Source: JAWOHX01 sp046484975
Lineage (GTDB): Bacteria > Bacillota > Clostridia > DUPQ01
NCBI GenBank assembly: GCA_046484975.1
Contig: JAWOHX010000031.1
Coordinates: 1-15,876, forward strand
Direction: 5' to 3'
DNA: 15,876 nucleotides
Shown here: positions 6,378 through 15,425 of the stretch, piece after piece
How positions within the stretch are numbered: the first letter of the stretch is position 1
How the letters are laid out: each line of letters begins with the position of its first letter
Notes under the pieces: model-generated
What the model saw: the letters and a program-made list of their open reading frames with translations, nothing else
Databases searched by the model: none
What the model was told of the DNA's origin: nothing
Program-made: the position numbers and the translations under genes

Positions 6378-7045
6378 TACTGGGAATCGACACATCCTGT
6401 GAGCAGGCCTCCTGTGCGGTGGTCCGTGATGGCGTGGTCCTTAGAGAAAAAAAGCGCCTGGACAGGAAGAAGCATTCGGAGACCCTGATACCCCTGGTGG
6501 CTGAGCTCCTGGACGGCCTGGGGCTGAAACCCGGGGACATCGGGCTGTTCGCCGTTTCCCAGGGACCCGGATCCTTCACAGGCCTGCGCATCGGCATGGC
6601 AAGCGTGAAAGCCATGGCCTATGCCCTGGGGCGGAGGATCGTCTGCGTGCCCACCCTGGACATCCTGGCCAACATGCACCCCCTGCAGGACGGCCTGGTC
6701 CTTCCCCTCATCGATGCGAGGAACGACCAGGTCTACACCGCACTCTACCGCCGGGAAGGTTCCCTCTACAGGCCCGTCACAGAGGCCATGGCCATCCCCG
6801 TCACCGGGCTTAAGCAAATGCTTGCCTCCCATGGGGAAAGGATAGACACCTGCGGGGACGCCGCCATGCGGCACCACCGGGCACTGGGGGTGGATCCCCC
6901 GGGGGAAGGCATGGAATACCCTTCGGCCGGCGTGTGCGCCCTGCTGGGACAGACCTATGAAAAATGGGGCAAAAGCGTGAGCCCGGAGGAGGCCCTGCCT
7001 TTTTACCTGCGGGTTTCCCAGGCGGAGAGGCTGGCGCAGACATGA
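6374..7045 (+). CDS. tsaB: tRNA t6A biosynthesis partner protein TsaB
   Basis: This 223-residue protein of the ASKHA/Kae1-like fold is an inactive paralogue of TsaD that scaffolds the TsaB-TsaD-TsaE complex. The opening MILGIDTSCEQASCAVV and SQGPGSFTGLRIGMASVKAM (about 59-78) are the standard TsaB motifs. The protein lacks the paired histidines that bind metal in TsaD, as expected. I use the ATG at 6374, where ATGA overlaps the tsaE stop and which matches homologous starts. An ATG at 6365 is in frame and possible. The stop at 7043-7045 again overlaps the next start in ATGA, so tsaE, tsaB and rimI are translationally linked. Confidence 0.93.
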   Translation: MILGIDTSCEQASCAVVRDGVVLREKKRLDRKKHSETLIPLVAELLDGLGLKPGDIGLFAVSQGPGSFTGLRIGMASVKAMAYALGRRIVCVPTLDILANMHPLQDGLVLPLIDARNDQVYTALYRREGSLYRPVTEAMAIPVTGLKQMLASHGERIDTCGDAAMRHHRALGVDPPGEGMEYPSAGVCALLGQTYEKWGKSVSPEEALPFYLRVSQAERLAQT

Positions 7046-7479
7046 GGATCGTGAAAGCCGGCCCGAACCATATCCGGGGGATGCATGACATCGAGGTCAG
7101 CTCCTTTTCCACCCCATGGTCCTATGACAGCATTCTGGAGGACGCCTTGCGCAACAAGATCGCCCTGTACCTGGTGGCCACGGAGAAAGGGGAGGTCCTG
7201 GGCTATGCCGGCGCCTGGTATTTTCTTTCGGAAGCCCATATCACCACCCTGGCGGTGGAGGAACAGTCCCGGAACCGGGGCATCGCCCAAAGGCTCCTGG
7301 ATGAGCTGTTCAAACGGCTGCAGGCCAGGAATGTCACCGCCATCACCCTCGAGGTACGGGAATCCAATGCGCCGGCCAGGGGCCTCTACAGGAAGCTGGG
7401 TTTCCAGGAGCATGGGAAACGGATCAAATATTACGCCGACACGGACGAGGACGCCGTCATCATGTGGAAGACCCTGTGA
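7042..7479 (+). CDS. rimI: Ribosomal protein S18 N-alpha-acetyltransferase RimI-like (GNAT)
   Basis: This 145-residue GNAT-fold protein would transfer acetyl from acetyl-CoA to a protein N-terminus; E. coli RimI acts on ribosomal protein S18. The acetyl-CoA motif A is RNRGIAQRLL (77-86). Next come LEVRESN at 103-109, with E104 equivalent to the catalytic Glu, and ARGLYRKLGF (112-121), with Y116 as the likely general acid. The C-terminus VIMWKTL is typical of the family. The start overlaps the tsaB stop by 4 bases. The tsaB-rimI pairing is common in Bacillota and Pseudomonadota, which supports the name. Other protein N-terminal targets are possible. Confidence 0.88.
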   Translation: MRIVKAGPNHIRGMHDIEVSSFSTPWSYDSILEDALRNKIALYLVATEKGEVLGYAGAWYFLSEAHITTLAVEEQSRNRGIAQRLLDELFKRLQARNVTAITLEVRESNAPARGLYRKLGFQEHGKRIKYYADTDEDAVIMWKTL

Positions 7480-7495
7480 CGGCGGGGACATGAAG

Positions 7496-9301
7496 ATGAA
7501 TGGCCAGATCACTGAAAAACTGAAGAGCATTCCCCAGAGACCCGGGGTCTACCTGATGAAAAACAAGTCAGGGAAAGTCATCTACGTGGGCAAGGCAAAG
7601 AACCTGAAAAACCGGGTCCGGCAGTATTTCGGCGGCGGTGCAAAGGATGGGAAAACCGCCAGGATGCTGGATGATGTCCAGTCCTTTGATTTCATCCTCG
7701 TGGAGAACGAAAGGGACGCCTTCATCATGGAATGCGACCTCATCAAAAGCCACATGCCCCGCTACAACATCCTGCTGAAGGACGACAAGACCTATCCCTA
7801 CATCAAGGTCACCCTCGGGGAGGATTATCCCCGGATCTGCGTGGCACGGAAGGTGGAGAACGACCGCGCCGCATATTTCGGTCCCTTCCCCCGGGGCTTT
7901 TCCGGTAAAAAGACCATGACACTGCTCCAGGCCGCTTTCCAGGTGCGCACATGCAACAGGAAAATCACCGGCGCAAAGGAAAGGGGATGCCTGAACCACC
8001 AGCTGAGGCTCTGCGCCTCCCCCTGCTCCAACGCCTGCACCCGGGAGGAGTACATGGCCAATGTGCGGGAACTCATCCGGTTCCTCCAGGGGAAGGACCG
8101 GGAGGTCATCGACGCCGCCCTTTCGGGGATGGAACAGGCCAGCCTGGATCTCCAGTTCGAGAAGGCGGCAGTCCTGCGGGACAAGGCCGCCGCCCTGCGG
8201 AACCTTTCCCACCCGTACATGATCAAGCCCGCACAGGACGCCAGGGACATCTTCGCCATGGCACTGGAAGGGGACGCGGGAGCAGGGTTCCTCCTGCATA
8301 TTGAAGGGGGCGCCGTCAGGGACAGCAGGGAATTCGTTTTCAGCAACCTGTCCTACGGGAACCCTGAGGAACCCGTGGTCCAGTTTCTCGTGGAATACTA
8401 CGCCCGGCAGAACAAGCCCCCCCGGGAAATCATCCTTCACAACCATCTGGAGAACAGGGAGTGGCTGGAGGAGTGGCTCTCCCGGGTCCACGGCAAAAAA
8501 ATCAGGATCCATCATCCGGTGCGTGGGGACAAAAAAGAGCTGGCCGGGATGGCCTACGGGAATGCCTGCGGGCTTCTTGGGCGCAGCATGGAGAAGGGAT
8601 CGGCGGAAAAGAGGGCACTGGCGGAGCTGGCGATTCTGTTAAAACTCGAGGTGGTCCCGTTTTGCATTGAGGCCTATGACATCTCCAATCTGTCAGGCCG
8701 GGAGACGGTGGGTGCCATGACGGTATTCACCGACGGCAAGGCGGACAGGCAGGGTTATCGGAAGTTCACCGTGCGAAGCACCGTGGCGGGAAGCGACACC
8801 CATGCCCTCCGGGAAGTGGTGTCCAGAAGGATCGGGAGGCTCGGGGACGAAACATTCGGCAAAAGGCCGGACCTCATTATGGTGGACGGGGGGAAAAACC
8901 AGGTCAACGCCGTCGAGGAGGCCCTGCGGGAGGCCGGGGAGGACATTCCGGTCTGCGGCATGGTCAAGGACGACAGGCATCGGACCAGGGGGCTGGTCCG
9001 GGACGGCCTGGAGCACGACCTCATGAAGACGGAAGCGGTTTTCCGCCTCGTTGCAGGCATCCAGGAGGAGACCCACCGCTTCGCCATAGGATTCAACCGG
9101 GACGTTCGTGCCCGGAAAGCAACGGAAAGCGAGCTGGACAAGGTCCCGGGGTTGGGTGAGAAGAGAAAAAGCATTTTGCTCAGGCATTTCGGGTCCCTCC
9201 GTGAGATACGGGGAGCGGGGCTCCGGGAGCTTTCCGGGGTCAGGGGCATCGGTCCCAGAACGGCTGAAACGATCCATGGATATTTCCATGGAAAGGAGTG
9301 A
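7496..9301 (+). CDS. uvrC: UvrABC excision nuclease subunit C
   Basis: This 601-residue protein makes the dual incision of nucleotide excision repair with UvrA and UvrB. The GIY-YIG nuclease is N-terminal (GVYLM at 17-21, VIYVGKAKNLKNRV at 28-41; R40 and E79 as likely catalytic residues). Four cysteines C153, C165, C173 and C177 have the 11-7-3 spacing of the UvrC iron-sulfur cluster. A UVR motif follows at about 200-235. The RNase H-like second nuclease starts near EAYDISNLSGRE, and two helix-hairpin-helix motifs lie at the C-terminus (VPGLGEKRK, VRGIGPRTAE). I chose the ATG at 7496: GGGG at 7484-7487 lies eight bases before it, and the protein then begins as in Bacillus UvrC. The ATG at 7490 is too close. 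The open frame continues upstream only as a shadow of rimI. The gap after rimI is 16 bases. Confidence 0.96.
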   Translation: MNGQITEKLKSIPQRPGVYLMKNKSGKVIYVGKAKNLKNRVRQYFGGGAKDGKTARMLDDVQSFDFILVENERDAFIMECDLIKSHMPRYNILLKDDKTYPYIKVTLGEDYPRICVARKVENDRAAYFGPFPRGFSGKKTMTLLQAAFQVRTCNRKITGAKERGCLNHQLRLCASPCSNACTREEYMANVRELIRFLQGKDREVIDAALSGMEQASLDLQFEKAAVLRDKAAALRNLSHPYMIKPAQDARDIFAMALEGDAGAGFLLHIEGGAVRDSREFVFSNLSYGNPEEPVVQFLVEYYARQNKPPREIILHNHLENREWLEEWLSRVHGKKIRIHHPVRGDKKELAGMAYGNACGLLGRSMEKGSAEKRALAELAILLKLEVVPFCIEAYDISNLSGRETVGAMTVFTDGKADRQGYRKFTVRSTVAGSDTHALREVVSRRIGRLGDETFGKRPDLIMVDGGKNQVNAVEEALREAGEDIPVCGMVKDDRHRTRGLVRDGLEHDLMKTEAVFRLVAGIQEETHRFAIGFNRDVRARKATESELDKVPGLGEKRKSILLRHFGSLREIRGAGLRELSGVRGIGPRTAETIHGYFHGKE

Positions 9302-9303
9302 AC

Positions 9304-9954
9304 ATGGCAATCTATGCAATCGGTGACCTGCACCTCTCCTTCCAGGTGGAAAAACCCATGGATGTCTTCGGGTGGGAAGGCTACGAGGAGAGAATACGCA
9401 GGAACTGGACGGAGACGGTGGAGGAGCAGGACACGGTGTTCCTGCCCGGGGATTTTTCCTGGGCCACCTACCTGCCGGAAGCAGTGGAGGACTTCAGGTT
9501 CCTCAACAGCCTGCCGGGAAACAAGGTTCTTCTCAAAGGCAACCATGACTACTGGTGGGAGACCCGGAAGAAAATGGAGGGGTTCCTCGAGGAACACGGG
9601 TTTTCAAGGATTGCATTCCTCCACAACAACAGTGTGGAGGTGGACGGCATCCGCTTTTGCGGGACAAAGGGATGGGACCCGGAGGAAGCCAACGGGAAAA
9701 TCGTCAACCGGGAGACCCAGCGCTTCCTGGCATCCCTCTCGGAGGCCCGGGAAGGGGAGGAAATCCTGGGCGTCTTCCATTACCCGCCCTACCAGTGCAA
9801 GGAGATCATGGATCTCATCCGGGAGAAGGGAATCACGGAATGCCTGTACGGGCACGTCCATGGACCGGGCATCGGCAGGACGGAGCAGGACGGGATCCGA
9901 TTCATCCCGGTCAGCTGCGACGTGCTGGGGTTTTTGCCTTTGCGCATCCGGTGA
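9304..9954 (+). CDS. Calcineurin-like metallophosphoesterase
   Basis: This 216-residue protein carries the complete two-metal phosphoesterase set: D8 and H10 (GDLH), D50 (PGDFSW), N80-H81 (GNHDYW), H159 (FHYPPY) and H184/H186 (YGHVHG). The family includes nucleases, phosphodiesterases and phosphatases; the substrate here is unknown. It has no signal peptide, so I expect it in the cytoplasm. AAGGAG (9293-9298) lies inside the end of uvrC, five bases before the ATG at 9304, and only two bases separate it from the uvrC stop. It is probably the last gene of the run that begins at the amidohydrolase gene. Confidence 0.88.
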   Translation: MAIYAIGDLHLSFQVEKPMDVFGWEGYEERIRRNWTETVEEQDTVFLPGDFSWATYLPEAVEDFRFLNSLPGNKVLLKGNHDYWWETRKKMEGFLEEHGFSRIAFLHNNSVEVDGIRFCGTKGWDPEEANGKIVNRETQRFLASLSEAREGEEILGVFHYPPYQCKEIMDLIREKGITECLYGHVHGPGIGRTEQDGIRFIPVSCDVLGFLPLRIR

Positions 9955-9977
9955 CCACGGGGGATTTGCTGTTTTTC
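9942..9977 (+). terminator. Weak candidate terminator after the metallophosphoesterase gene
   Basis: GCGCATCC (9942-9949) can pair with GGATTTGC (9962-9969), with one mismatch and one G-U pair. The stem overlaps the stop codon and is followed by TGTTTTTC (9970-9977). The stem is short and imperfect, so termination may be partial. Confidence 0.3.
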
Positions 9978-10005
9978 TTGAAATGCAGGGAACTTATGGT
10001 ATAAT
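9978..10005 (+). promoter_or_regulatory. Extended -10 promoter of tig
   Basis: TTGAAA (9978-9983), a 16-base spacer and a perfect TATAAT (10000-10005) preceded by TGG (9997-9999), an extended -10. The start would fall near 10012, giving a leader of about 38 bases to the tig ATG. Confidence 0.75.
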
Positions 10006-10049
10006 TACCTGGATATAAAGAACAATATTCGGAGGGAGATTTTCCATCA

Positions 10050-11402
10050 ATGAGTGCGAAAGTATTGAAAAAAGAAGGATATAAGGTCGAACTGGAGATG
10101 CACATCGGCCAGGAGGAGTTTGAGCAGGGGGTCGGACGCGCCTACCACAAAATGAAAAACAAATTCAACGTGCCGGGATTCCGCAAGGGGAAAGCACCCC
10201 GGTACATGATCGAAAGGATATACGGGGAAGGGGTCCTCTACGAGGAGGCCATCAACATCCTGTTTCCCGACTCATTCCAAAAGGCCATTGAGGAGACGGG
10301 GATCGAGCCCGTTGACAGGCCCCATGTGGACATCAAGGAGCTGGACGCCAAGACCGGCGTGGTCATCCTGGCAACGGTGGATGTCAAGCCGGAGGTGGCC
10401 CTGGGGGCATACAAGGGGCTGGAGATCGTGAAAATAGACGGCACCGTCACCGACGACGAGGTCCAGAAGGCCCTGGAGGCGGAAGCGGAGAAGAATTCCA
10501 GGATGGTTACCGTGGAAGACAGGCCCGTGGAGAAGGATGACATCGTGATCATGGACTTCGAGGGATTCCTGGACGGCGTCCCCTTCGAGGGGGGCAAGGG
10601 CGAGAACCACGAGCTGAAGATCGGCTCCAACTCATTCATCCCGGGTTTCGAAGACCAGATCACGGGTAAGAACACGGGGGAGGCATTCGATGTCCATGTC
10701 ACCTTCCCGGAGGAATACCATGCGGAAAACCTCAAGGGCAGGGAAACCGTGTTCAAGGTGACGGTCCATGAGATCAAGCGCAAGGAACTGCCCCTCCTGG
10801 ACGACGAGTTCGCCAAGGACGTGAGTGAATTCGACACCCTGGAGGAATACCGGGCGGACCTGAGACAGAAGCTTGGCAAGGACAAGGAGAAAAACGCGCT
10901 GGACCGGATGAAGGACGAGGCCGTGGGCAAAGCGGTGGACAGCGCCACGGTGGAGATTCCCAACGCCATGGTCCAGGACAGGATCGGCGAACTGGTCCAG
11001 GACCTGGAGATGCGGCTCCGTTACCAGGGCATGAACCTGGAGAAATATCTGGAGATGACCCGGGGCACCATGGACCAGCTGATGGAACAGTACCATCCCA
11101 TCGCCCTGTCCCAGGTGAAGACACGCCTGGTGCTGGAAGCCATCGCCAAGGCGGAGGGGATTTTGGCGGAGGAAGGCGAGAAGGAGGAAAAGGTCCGCGA
11201 ACTCTCGGAAACATATAAGATGAGCCCGGAGGAGTTCAAGGAAAAGGTCACTCCCGATTTCATGGAACACATCGGGCAGGACATCATCTTCGGAAAAACC
11301 GTGGACTTCATCTATGACAGCGCCAGGCAGGGCAAGGCTCCCGCGAAGAAGAAAAGCAAGGAAGCCGCAGCCGATAAAAAAGAAACAGTGAAAAGTATTT
11401 GA
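10050..11402 (+). CDS. tig: Trigger factor, ribosome-associated chaperone and prolyl isomerase
   Basis: This 450-residue chaperone binds the ribosome at the exit tunnel and shields nascent chains. The ribosome-docking signature GFRKGKAP is at 43-50. The FKBP-type isomerase domain spans roughly 160-245 (DFEGFLDGVPFEGGKG, FIPGFEDQITGKNTGE). The helical substrate-binding domain follows. The last 22 or so residues are a lysine- and alanine-rich tail (KAPAKKKSKEAAADKK), making the protein somewhat longer than Bacillus Tig. Start: GGAGGGAG at 10031-10038 precedes the ATG by 11 bases. The own promoter is at 9978-10005. The tig-clpP-clpX order is classical and links folding of new chains with their degradation. 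Confidence 0.97.
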   Translation: MSAKVLKKEGYKVELEMHIGQEEFEQGVGRAYHKMKNKFNVPGFRKGKAPRYMIERIYGEGVLYEEAINILFPDSFQKAIEETGIEPVDRPHVDIKELDAKTGVVILATVDVKPEVALGAYKGLEIVKIDGTVTDDEVQKALEAEAEKNSRMVTVEDRPVEKDDIVIMDFEGFLDGVPFEGGKGENHELKIGSNSFIPGFEDQITGKNTGEAFDVHVTFPEEYHAENLKGRETVFKVTVHEIKRKELPLLDDEFAKDVSEFDTLEEYRADLRQKLGKDKEKNALDRMKDEAVGKAVDSATVEIPNAMVQDRIGELVQDLEMRLRYQGMNLEKYLEMTRGTMDQLMEQYHPIALSQVKTRLVLEAIAKAEGILAEEGEKEEKVRELSETYKMSPEEFKEKVTPDFMEHIGQDIIFGKTVDFIYDSARQGKAPAKKKSKEAAADKKETVKSI

Positions 11403-11417
11403 TTTTCGATATATAAT
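11388..11417 (+). promoter_or_regulatory. Possible secondary promoter for clpP
   Basis: TATAAT is perfect at 11412-11417 in the 32-base gap between tig and clpP. The best -35 candidate, GTGAAA (11388-11393), is weak and has an 18-base spacer. I see no CtsR-type heptad repeat or CIRCE element. clpP may also be read from the tig promoter. Confidence 0.35.
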
Positions 11418-11434
11418 AGATTCAGGAGGCCGAT

Positions 11435-12016
11435 ATGAGTTTGGTACCAATCGTCATCGAACAGACCAGCAGGGGGGAAAGGTCCTACGACATTTTCTCC
11501 AGGTTGCTGAAGGACAGGATCATATTCCTGGGGGAGGAAGTCAATGATGTGACGGCCAGTCTCATCGTCGCCCAGATGTTGTTCCTGGAACACGAGGACC
11601 CGGAAAAGGACATCAAGTTCTACATCAACAGCCCGGGCGGCTCAGTGACCGCAGGGCTTGCCATCTACGACACCATGCAGCATGTGAAATGCGATGTCTC
11701 CACCATCTGCGTGGGACTGTCGGCCAGCATGGGGGCATTCCTTTTGTCCTCCGGCAAGAAAGGGAAGCGCTATGCCCTTCCCAACAGCCAGATCCTGATC
11801 CACCAGCCCCTGGGCGGTGTGCAGGGCCAGGCCACCGACATCAAGATCCATACCGAATGGTTGCTGAGGATCAAGGACAAACTCAGCCTCATCCTTTCGG
11901 AGAACACCGGGCAGCCCATCGAGATCATCACAAGGGACGTGGAGAGGGACTTCTTCATGGGCGCGGACGAAGCCATGAAATATGGCATCGTCGACCATGT
12001 GATGCATCAGAAATAG
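11435..12016 (+). CDS. clpP: ATP-dependent Clp protease proteolytic subunit
   Basis: This 193-residue serine peptidase forms the tetradecameric chamber that degrades substrates delivered by ClpX and other Clp ATPases. The catalytic triad is S98 (in LSASMGAF), H123 (in ILIHQPLGG) and D172 (in VERDFF), matching the E. coli residues with a shift of one. The N-terminus has the family sequence LVPIVIEQTSRGERSYDIFS, with no propeptide of note. AGGAGG lies six bases before the ATG. It sits 32 bases after tig and 8 bases before clpX. Length is standard. Confidence 0.98.
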   Translation: MSLVPIVIEQTSRGERSYDIFSRLLKDRIIFLGEEVNDVTASLIVAQMLFLEHEDPEKDIKFYINSPGGSVTAGLAIYDTMQHVKCDVSTICVGLSASMGAFLLSSGKKGKRYALPNSQILIHQPLGGVQGQATDIKIHTEWLLRIKDKLSLILSENTGQPIEIITRDVERDFFMGADEAMKYGIVDHVMHQK

Positions 12017-12024
12017 AGGGAAAC

Positions 12025-13302
<1,278 letters not shown>

Positions 13303-13357
13303 GGACTGAGGCGTTCATCGGCTTTGCGGGTGGATATGATTCATTGGTTTTTCATGA

Positions 13358-13406
13358 GGCGGGTGGCATGGGCTGCCCGCCTTCATGCTGCCCGGGCGGT
13401 CTTTTT
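13358..13406 (+). terminator. GC-rich hairpin region with T run after clpX
   Basis: CCGCC (13377-13381) pairs with GGCGG (13395-13399), just before TCTTTTT (13400-13406), giving a modest terminator. The same CCCGCC can instead pair with GGCGGG at 13358-13363, in a 10-bp stem with two G-U pairs and a four-base loop. A third option pairs 13361-13370 with 13384-13393. The folds are mutually exclusive, so this may be a simple terminator or an attenuator. Confidence 0.55.
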
Positions 13407-13407
13407 C

Positions 13408-13437
13408 CTGTCATCCTTTCCCGAAATATGCTACACT
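13408..13437 (+). promoter_or_regulatory. Candidate promoter of uppP-tsaD
   Basis: CTGTCA (13408-13413), an 18-base spacer and TACACT (13432-13437) preceded by TGC (13429-13431), an extended -10. Both hexamers match consensus at only 4 of 6 positions. The site lies right after the T run and would give a leader of about 20 bases. Confidence 0.4.
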
Positions 13438-13464
13438 AAAAAAAACGGCATCTGAGGAGTGCTT

Positions 13465-14262
13465 ATGAACGCATTGCAGGCTTTCATCCTGGGAATCGTG
13501 CAGGGTCTGACCGAATTTTTACCCGTGAGTTCGTCCGGGCACCTGGTCATGCTGCAGAGGATCATGGGCATCGATGAGCCCACCCTGTCCTTCAACATCG
13601 CCGTGCATTTCGCCACCCTGGTGGCGGTATGCATCGTGCTGTGGCAGGAGATCGTCAAACTGGCCAGAAAACCCTTCTGCCCCCTGATGGCATACCTGTT
13701 CATCGCCACCGTCCCCGCCGCCCTGGCGGGATTGCTGTTCAGGGATTTCTTCGAGAGGCTCAACAACACCGGGCTGTCCGTGGGCCTGGGGTTTTTGGCC
13801 ACTGCCCTGGTGGTGTTTTTGTCCTCGAAATTGCTGGGAGGCACACGGAAGCTGGATGAGATGCGCTGGAGGGATGCCCTGCTCATCGGCGCCTTCCAGG
13901 CCGTCGCCATCATCCCCGGGATATCCCGTTCGGGAATGACCCTTTCCGCGGGCCTTTCACGGAAATTCGAAAGAAAAGAGGCCATCCATTTCGCCTTCCT
14001 CATGGCCATCCCTGTCATTCTCGGAGCCACCTTCATCCAGGTGCTGGGAGCGGTGCGCCATGGGATGGGGGAGGTACAAATGCTGCCCCTGCTCATCGGC
14101 ATGGCCGCCGCGGGCGTCAGCGGATATTTTGCCATCCGGCTATTCATCCGGCTGGTCATGAAAGGCCGGATCATCTGGTTCGCCGCCTATGTCCTGGTCC
14201 TGTCAATCCTCGTCCTGGCGGACCAGCTGTTCCTCGGCGTGTTTTTTGAAAGGTTTTTCTGA
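13465..14262 (+). CDS. uppP: Undecaprenyl-diphosphate phosphatase (BacA family)
   Basis: This 265-residue polytopic membrane protein dephosphorylates undecaprenyl diphosphate to regenerate the lipid carrier for peptidoglycan and other envelope polymers. Overproduction in other species gives bacitracin resistance. Family motifs are QGLTEFLPVSSSGH at 13-26 (with E17, S23-S24 and H26), and the second motif PGISRSGMTLSAGL from 151 with R155. Several hydrophobic segments span the rest. GAGGAG at 13454-13459 is five bases before the ATG at 13465; a GTG at 13459 overlaps that site and is rejected. Its stop overlaps the tsaD start by one base (TGATG), so the two are probably translated together. Confidence 0.97.
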   Translation: MNALQAFILGIVQGLTEFLPVSSSGHLVMLQRIMGIDEPTLSFNIAVHFATLVAVCIVLWQEIVKLARKPFCPLMAYLFIATVPAALAGLLFRDFFERLNNTGLSVGLGFLATALVVFLSSKLLGGTRKLDEMRWRDALLIGAFQAVAIIPGISRSGMTLSAGLSRKFERKEAIHFAFLMAIPVILGATFIQVLGAVRHGMGEVQMLPLLIGMAAAGVSGYFAIRLFIRLVMKGRIIWFAAYVLVLSILVLADQLFLGVFFERFF

Positions 14263-15269
14263 TGGACATCCATATTCTTGCCATTGAAACCAGTTGCGAC
14301 GAAACCGCCTGCGCCGTGGTCAGAAACGGCAGGGAGGTCCTGTCCAATGTCATCTGGTCCCAGGCCGCGCTGTTTGAAAAATATGGAGGGGTGGTCCCCG
14401 AGATTGCTTCCCGCAAACACATGGAATACATCATCCCAACCCTTAAGAAGGCACTGGAAGGCGCGGGTGTTTCCCTGGAGGGAATGGACGCCATCGCAGT
14501 GACAAGCGGCCCCGGGCTGGTGGGAGCCCTCCTGGTGGGGGTCTCCATGGCAAAAGGGCTGGCCTTCGCCCTTGGCAAACCCCTCCTCGGGGTCAACCAC
14601 CTGGAAGGGCATATCGCCGCCAACTACATTGCCCACCGGGAACTGGACCCTCCGTTCATCTGCCTCCTGGTATCCGGGGGCCATTCCCATATCCTGCATG
14701 TAAGGGAGCATACGGCCTGGGAAGTGATGGGGAGGACCCGGGATGACGCCGCCGGGGAGGCCTACGACAAGACAGCCAGGGCATTGGGCCTTGGTTACCC
14801 GGGAGGACCCGCCGTGGACAGGATGGCGGCATCGGGCAATCCGGATGCCATCAGGCTGCCCCGGACCAGGTTCGGGGACAATCCCTATGACTTCAGCTTC
14901 AGCGGACTGAAGACGGCGGTCCTGAACCATATCAACACAAAAAAGCAAAACGGGGAGACAATCCATGTCCCGGATGTGTGTGCCTCCTTTCAGAAGACGG
15001 TGGTGGACACCCTGGTGGAAAACACCATCCGGGCTGCCAGGGACCGGGGCGCAGGCGTCATCGTCCTGGCAGGAGGGGTGGCTGCCAATTCCTCCCTGCG
15101 CAGGGAAATGGCGGACACCTGCCGGCAGCAGGGCCTGTCCTTGTACTATCCCCCCCCGGACCTGTGCACCGACAATGCGGCCATGATCGCCTCGGCTGCC
15201 CATTTCAGGTTCATCAAGGGGGATCGGGATGACTACACCCTGAACGCCCGGTCCACCCTGCGGCTGTGA
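14262..15269 (+). CDS. tsaD: tRNA N6-adenosine threonylcarbamoyltransferase TsaD
   Basis: This 335-residue Kae1/YgjD protein transfers the threonylcarbamoyl group to A37 of tRNA, in complex with TsaB and TsaE. The N-terminal ILAIETSCDETACAVV (5-20) is the family opening. H113 and H117 in NHLEGH bind the metal, with a C-terminal Asp in LCTDNAAMIA. SGGHSH and the block DDAAGEAYDKTARALGLGYP are also present. The start codon overlaps the uppP stop by one base. tsaE and tsaB are about 7 kb upstream rather than adjacent. No clear terminator follows. Confidence 0.97.
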   Translation: MDIHILAIETSCDETACAVVRNGREVLSNVIWSQAALFEKYGGVVPEIASRKHMEYIIPTLKKALEGAGVSLEGMDAIAVTSGPGLVGALLVGVSMAKGLAFALGKPLLGVNHLEGHIAANYIAHRELDPPFICLLVSGGHSHILHVREHTAWEVMGRTRDDAAGEAYDKTARALGLGYPGGPAVDRMAASGNPDAIRLPRTRFGDNPYDFSFSGLKTAVLNHINTKKQNGETIHVPDVCASFQKTVVDTLVENTIRAARDRGAGVIVLAGGVAANSSLRREMADTCRQQGLSLYYPPPDLCTDNAAMIASAAHFRFIKGDRDDYTLNARSTLRL

Positions 15270-15282
15270 GCAACGCAGGAAG

Positions 15283-15316
15283 TTGGGGATAAACCATCAA
15301 CAAAAAACATCCCCAA
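15283..15316. repeat. 8-bp inverted repeat downstream of tsaD
   Basis: TTGGGGAT (15283-15290) and ATCCCCAA (15309-15316) are perfect inverted copies with an 18-base A-rich loop. No T run follows, so it does not look like a terminator. It overlaps a possible promoter and could be a protein-binding dyad. Confidence 0.5.
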
Positions 15317-15325
15317 ACATATGAT
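15297..15325 (+). promoter_or_regulatory. Candidate promoter of the GH31-like gene
   Basis: TCAACA (15297-15302, 4 of 6 matches), a 17-base spacer and TATGAT (15320-15325, 5 of 6 matches). A start near 15332 would leave a leader of about 94 bases that contains the three DnaA-like boxes. Confidence 0.4.
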
Positions 15326-15349
15326 ATCCTTTAAAACAGGGGCTTTTCA

Positions 15350-15391
15350 TGTGGATAACCCTGTGGATACCAAGGAAAAACCTGTGGACAA
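15350..15391 (-). promoter_or_regulatory. Cluster of three DnaA-box-like 9-mers
   Basis: On the plus strand TGTGGATAA (15350-15358) is the exact complement of the DnaA box TTATCCACA. TGTGGATAC (15362-15370) and TGTGGACAA (15383-15391) each differ from it at one position. All three have the same orientation, with starts 12 and 21 bases apart. A fourth near-match, TGGGGATAA, is at 15284-15292. No dnaA, dnaN or other replication gene lies in the window, so an origin is not supported. A regulatory or DnaA-titrating role is possible. Confidence 0.55.
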
Positions 15392-15425
15392 CAAAAGGGA
15401 AACAAACATGCAAGGAGACAAAAAG

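Noticed and set aside
7085..7495. N-terminal extension of the uvrC frame
   Set aside because: The 137 codons before 7496 are an alternative frame of rimI. UvrC homologues begin at the ATG I chose.
11689..12024. N-terminal extension of the clpX frame
   Set aside because: It overlaps clpP in another frame; the zinc-finger start of ClpX follows the ATG at 12025.
14187..15203. 338-codon open frame antisense to tsaD
   Set aside because: A shadow of a fully conserved gene, with no motifs of its own.
15270..15425. Replication origin
   Set aside because: DnaA-like boxes are present, but there is no dnaA, dnaN, rpmH or parAB, and no long AT-rich unwinding tract. A regulatory or titration site is the safer reading.
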